53,224 nucleotides of DNA. Source: an uncultured bacterium (lineage in GTDB: Bacteria; Bacillota; Clostridia; Lachnospirales; Lachnospiraceae). The notes under the pieces are model-generated. The model saw nothing but the letters and a program-made list of their open reading frames with translations, was not told the origin of the DNA and did no database searches. This document shows positions 50,796 to 53,224 of this stretch, piece by piece. The position numbers and the translations under genes are program-made. Within the stretch, counting starts at the first letter, position 1. The number at the start of each line of letters is the position of its first letter. Location: the NCBI GenBank assembly GCA_947643595.1, contig CANRWP010000020.1, positions 1 through 53,224 on the forward strand, in the 5' to 3' direction.

Positions 50796-50816
50796 TCATA
50801 TTGAGGAGGAAGAATC

Positions 50817-51098
50817 ATGTCGAGATCATTGAAAAAAGGCCCGTTCGCAGACGCGAGCTTACTGAAAAAAGTAGATGCTTTGAATGCGTCCGGCCAGAAA
50901 CAGGTCATTAAGACCTGGTCCCGCCGTTCCACAATTTTCCCGTCCTTCGTGGGACACACATTTGCGGTTCACGACGGCAGAAAGCATGTGCCTGTATATG
51001 TTACGGAGGACATGGTTGGACATAAATTAGGCGAGTTTGTTGCAACCAGAACCTACAGAGGACATGCAAAAGAAGATAAGAAATCCAAAGTGAGATAA
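50817..51098 (+). CDS. rpsS: 30S ribosomal protein S19
   Basis: A 93-residue S19 starting [19 protein letters not shown], with [42 protein letters not shown]. It contacts tRNA in the head of the 30S. GAGGAGGAAG precedes the ATG. Confidence 0.97.
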   Translation: MSRSLKKGPFADASLLKKVDALNASGQKQVIKTWSRRSTIFPSFVGHTFAVHDGRKHVPVYVTEDMVGHKLGEFVATRTYRGHAKEDKKSKVR

Positions 51099-51120
51099 GG
51101 TTTGAAAGGAGGTTTACACT

Positions 51121-51507
51121 ATGGCTAAAGGACATAGAAGTCAGATCAAAAGAGAAAGAAATGCTCAGAAAGATACAAGACCTTCCGCTAAGTTATCTTA
51201 CGCAAGGATTCCTGTACAGAAAGCATGCTTTGTATTAGATGCCATCAGAGGCAAAGATGTAACAAGCGCCCTGGCAGTTCTGGAGTACAACCCCAGATAC
51301 GCTTCCGGCGTGATCAAAAAATTACTGGAATCAGCGATTGCCAATGCTGAAAACAACAATGGCATGAATGCGGCTAACCTTTATATTGAGGAATGCTATG
51401 CAAGCAATGGTCCTATTATGAAACGTGTGAGACCCCGGGCACAGGGCAGGGCTTACAGAATCGAAAAGAGAATGAGCCATATCAAGATCGTGCTGAACGA
51501 GAAATAA
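51121..51507 (+). CDS. rplV: 50S ribosomal protein L22
   Basis: A 128-residue L22 with SYARIPVQKACFVLDAIRGKDV, ESAIANAENNNGMNAANLYI and the tunnel loop PIMKRVRPRAQGRAYRIEKRMSHI. The first ~12 residues are a basic extension. AAAGGAGG precedes the ATG. Confidence 0.97.
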   Translation: MAKGHRSQIKRERNAQKDTRPSAKLSYARIPVQKACFVLDAIRGKDVTSALAVLEYNPRYASGVIKKLLESAIANAENNNGMNAANLYIEECYASNGPIMKRVRPRAQGRAYRIEKRMSHIKIVLNEK

Positions 51508-51515
51508 CAGAGAGA

Positions 51516-51534
51516 ATGTCCGCTCCGCGGACAT
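51516..51534 (+). other. Intercistronic hairpin between rplV and rpsC
   Basis: ATGTCCGC-TCC-GCGGACAT, a perfect 8-bp stem with a 3-base loop, just before the rpsC ribosome binding site. Confidence 0.75.
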
Positions 51535-51554
51535 GAAAGAAAGGAGTTAAGTAT

Positions 51555-52211
51555 ATGGGACAGAAAGTTAATCCTCACGGCCTCAGAGTCGGTATTATTA
51601 AGGATTGGGATTCCAGATGGTATGCTGATGCTGAGTTTTCCGATTATCTGGTGGAAGACTACAATATCAGAAAATATCTGAAAAAGAAATTATACGCTGC
51701 CGGTATCTCCAAAATTGAAATTGAAAGAGCTTCTGACAGAGTGAAAGTGATTATTTATACAGCAAAACCCGGTGTTGTTATCGGCAAGGGCGGCGCGGAG
51801 ATCGAGCTGACAAAGGCGGAGCTTTCCAAGATGACAGACAAGAAAGTTCTGATCGACATCAAGGAGATCAAGGTGCCGGACAGAGATGCACAGCTTGTCG
51901 CGGAGAATATCGCGCAGCAGCTTGAGAACCGTGTATCTTTCAGAAGAGCGATGAAGTCCTGCATGGGCAGAACGATGAAAGCGAAAGCGCTCGGTATCAA
52001 AGCGGCATGTTCAGGACGTCTCGGCGGTGCGGATATTGCGCGTACAGAGTTCTACAGTGAAGGTACTATTCCGCTTCAGACGCTGAGAGCTGATATTGAT
52101 TATGGTTTTGCGGAAGCAGATACCACATATGGCAAAGTCGGTGTGAAAGTCTGGATCTACAAGGGCGAAGTACTTCCCGCTAAAGGAAATAAGGAAGGGA
52201 GCGAGAAATAA
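51555..52211 (+). CDS. rpsC: 30S ribosomal protein S3
   Basis: A 218-residue S3 starting [20 protein letters not shown]. The KH domain (~40-110) carries [10 protein letters not shown]; the C-terminal domain has [20 protein letters not shown] and [16 protein letters not shown]. Part of the mRNA-entry helicase. AAAGGAG precedes the ATG. Confidence 0.97.
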   Translation: MGQKVNPHGLRVGIIKDWDSRWYADAEFSDYLVEDYNIRKYLKKKLYAAGISKIEIERASDRVKVIIYTAKPGVVIGKGGAEIELTKAELSKMTDKKVLIDIKEIKVPDRDAQLVAENIAQQLENRVSFRRAMKSCMGRTMKAKALGIKAACSGRLGGADIARTEFYSEGTIPLQTLRADIDYGFAEADTTYGKVGVKVWIYKGEVLPAKGNKEGSEK

Positions 52212-52213
52212 TT

Positions 52214-52651
52214 ATGTTAATGCCAAAAAGAGTAAAACGTCGTAAACAGTTCCGTGGTTCCATGGCAGGCAAGCCTACCAGAGGTACAACGATTACCTAT
52301 GGCGAATATGGTATTATCGCAACGGAACCGGCCTGGATCAAATCCAACCAGATCGAAGCGGCCCGTGTGGCTATGACACGTTATGTAAAACGTGGCGGTA
52401 AAGTCTGGATCAAGATTTTCCCGGATAAACCTGTAACAACAAAACCGGCAGAAACACGTATGGGTTCCGGTAAAGGTACCCTGGAATACTGGGTAGCAGT
52501 TGTTAAGCCGGGACGCGTGCTTTTCGAGATCGCAGGTGTGCCTGAGGATATTGCAAAAGAAGCGCTGCGTCTTGCAACACATAAGCTTCCATGTAAATGT
52601 AAGGTTGTTTCTAAAGCAGACCTGGAAGGTGGTGCATCAAATGAAAACTAA
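52214..52651 (+). CDS. rplP: 50S ribosomal protein L16
   Basis: A 145-residue L16 starting [19 protein letters not shown], with [41 protein letters not shown]. It starts two bases after the rpsC stop and overlaps rpmC by 11 bases. Confidence 0.97.
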   Translation: MLMPKRVKRRKQFRGSMAGKPTRGTTITYGEYGIIATEPAWIKSNQIEAARVAMTRYVKRGGKVWIKIFPDKPVTTKPAETRMGSGKGTLEYWVAVVKPGRVLFEIAGVPEDIAKEALRLATHKLPCKCKVVSKADLEGGASNEN

Positions 52652-52841
52652 TAAATATGTAGAAGATTTAAGGGCAAAGACTTCTGCAGAGTTAGCAGAA
52701 GAGTTGGTAGCTGCCAAGAAAGAACTTTTCAATTTGAGGTTCCAGAATGCAACGAATCAGTTGGACAATACAGCAAGGATCAAGGAAGTCAGAAAGAACA
52801 TTGCCCGTATTCAGACTGTGATCACGGCAAAGGCAAACTAA
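52641..52841 (+). CDS. rpmC: 50S ribosomal protein L29
   Basis: A 66-residue L29: two helices, with [34 protein letters not shown] and [16 protein letters not shown]. It starts inside the end of rplP (GGAAGGTGG upstream). L29 lies by the tunnel exit next to L23. Confidence 0.96.
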   Translation: MKTNKYVEDLRAKTSAELAEELVAAKKELFNLRFQNATNQLDNTARIKEVRKNIARIQTVITAKAN

Positions 52842-52878
52842 ACTAGCGTATTGTATTAACTGGAAAGGAGAGCAAATC

Positions 52879-53133
52879 GTGGAAAGAAATTTGAGAAAGA
52901 CACGTACTGGCAAAGTTGTCAGCGATAAAATGGATAAGACGATCGTTGTGGCGATCCAGAATAATGAGAGACATCCGCTCTACAACAAGATCGTAAAGAG
53001 AACTTACAAATTGAAAGCTCATGACGAGAACAACGACTGTCATATCGGTGATACCGTGAAGGTTATGGAGACGAGACCTCTGTCGAAGGATAAGAGATGG
53101 AGACTTGTCGAGATCGTTGAACGTGCGAAGTAA
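52879..53133 (+). CDS. rpsQ: 30S ribosomal protein S17
   Basis: An 84-residue S17 starting at GTG 52879 (AAAGGAG upstream). It has [24 protein letters not shown] and [28 protein letters not shown], the OB-fold marks of the family. Confidence 0.96.
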   Translation: MERNLRKTRTGKVVSDKMDKTIVVAIQNNERHPLYNKIVKRTYKLKAHDENNDCHIGDTVKVMETRPLSKDKRWRLVEIVERAK

Positions 53134-53184
53134 ACCAGGCATAAAAAAGCAGGCACGAACGAACTAAATGAAAGGAGAATCAAC

Positions 53185-53224
53185 ATGGTTCAGCAGGAAA
53201 CCAGACTGAAAGTTGCCGATAACA
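53185..53224 (+). CDS. rplN: 50S ribosomal protein L14, start only
   Basis: ATG 53185 after AAAGGAG begins MVQQETRLKVADN, the start of L14; the gene runs out of the window. Its place after rpsQ is the normal operon order. Confidence 0.92.
   Translation, partial: MVQQETRLKVADN

Noticed and set aside
1..53224. CRISPR arrays, tRNA or rRNA genes, transposases and integrases
   Set aside because: None seen: no regular direct repeats with spacers, no recognisable tRNA or rRNA blocks, and no DDE or recombinase motifs among the proteins.

Overview
The window looks like chromosome of a low-to-mid GC, spore-forming, butyrate-producing clostridium, most likely a Lachnospiraceae member. The reasons are a complete acetyl-CoA to butyryl-CoA operon plus ptb-buk, an ecfA1-ecfA2-ecfT-truA-rplM-rpsI block and the start of the S10 ribosomal operon in Firmicutes order, strong AGGAGG-type ribosome binding sites, consensus sigma-A promoters, and a cortex-lytic-like protein. 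Nothing in the window fixes the species. I found no tRNA, rRNA, CRISPR array or transposase.

Layout. 1-2.0 kb: the end of an EF-Tu-like gene and two nucleotidyltransferases that resemble RNA-repair RlaP proteins. 2.1-4.7 kb: a SpoIID/SleC-like protein with peptidoglycan-binding and LysM domains, then a small membrane protein. 4.9-9.0 kb: a polar amino-acid ABC importer under a palindromic ARG-box-like site, followed by an AbgB-like amidohydrolase. 9.0-10.3 kb (minus strand): an M15 D,D-peptidase and an XRE regulator. 10.3-14.8 kb: ECF transporter core, truA, rplM, rpsI. 15-18.1 kb (minus): a large hybrid histidine kinase. 18.4-23 kb: a DUF11-like protein with a sigma-K-like promoter, a DegV protein, an SDR reductase, and a secreted SH3-NlpC/P60 hydrolase with a WalR-type box. 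23-25.6 kb: a PadR / DUF1700 / DUF4097 module whose DUF1700 gene carries an in-frame amber codon. 25.6-27.6 kb: a type III toxin-like gene (ToxN/TenpN type) preceded by a short terminated RNA, and a MATE exporter. 27.7-34.7 kb: hpf, then thl-crt-hbd-bcd-etfB-etfA. 34.8-42 kb: an MBOAT O-acyltransferase, an SGNH partner interrupted at a canonical -1 slippery heptamer, and an ABC-2 exporter with an unknown surface protein. 42-44 kb (minus): ptb and buk. 44.2-46.9 kb: a two-gene cassette of unknown role with a phospholipase-D-like nuclease fold. 47 kb: bacteriohemerythrin. 47.4 kb to the end: the S10 operon with a structured leader, rpsJ to the first codons of rplN.

How the parts work together. 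thl, crt, hbd, bcd and etfBA make butyryl-CoA, and ptb-buk convert it to butyrate with ATP. The ECF module energises vitamin or metal uptake. Several gene gaps, including gaps inside strongly expressed operons, hold multi-branched palindromic elements. Two of them, at 28290-28418 and 32691-32819, have the same length and the same hairpin order.

The strongest leads for something new are the PLD-like two-gene cassette (44265-46872), the type III toxin-like locus (25663-26260), the slippery-site SGNH gene (36244-37619), the twin 129-bp elements, and the divergent promoter pair sharing one -35 hexamer (10286-10336). All functional calls are from reading motifs by eye; no database search was run.
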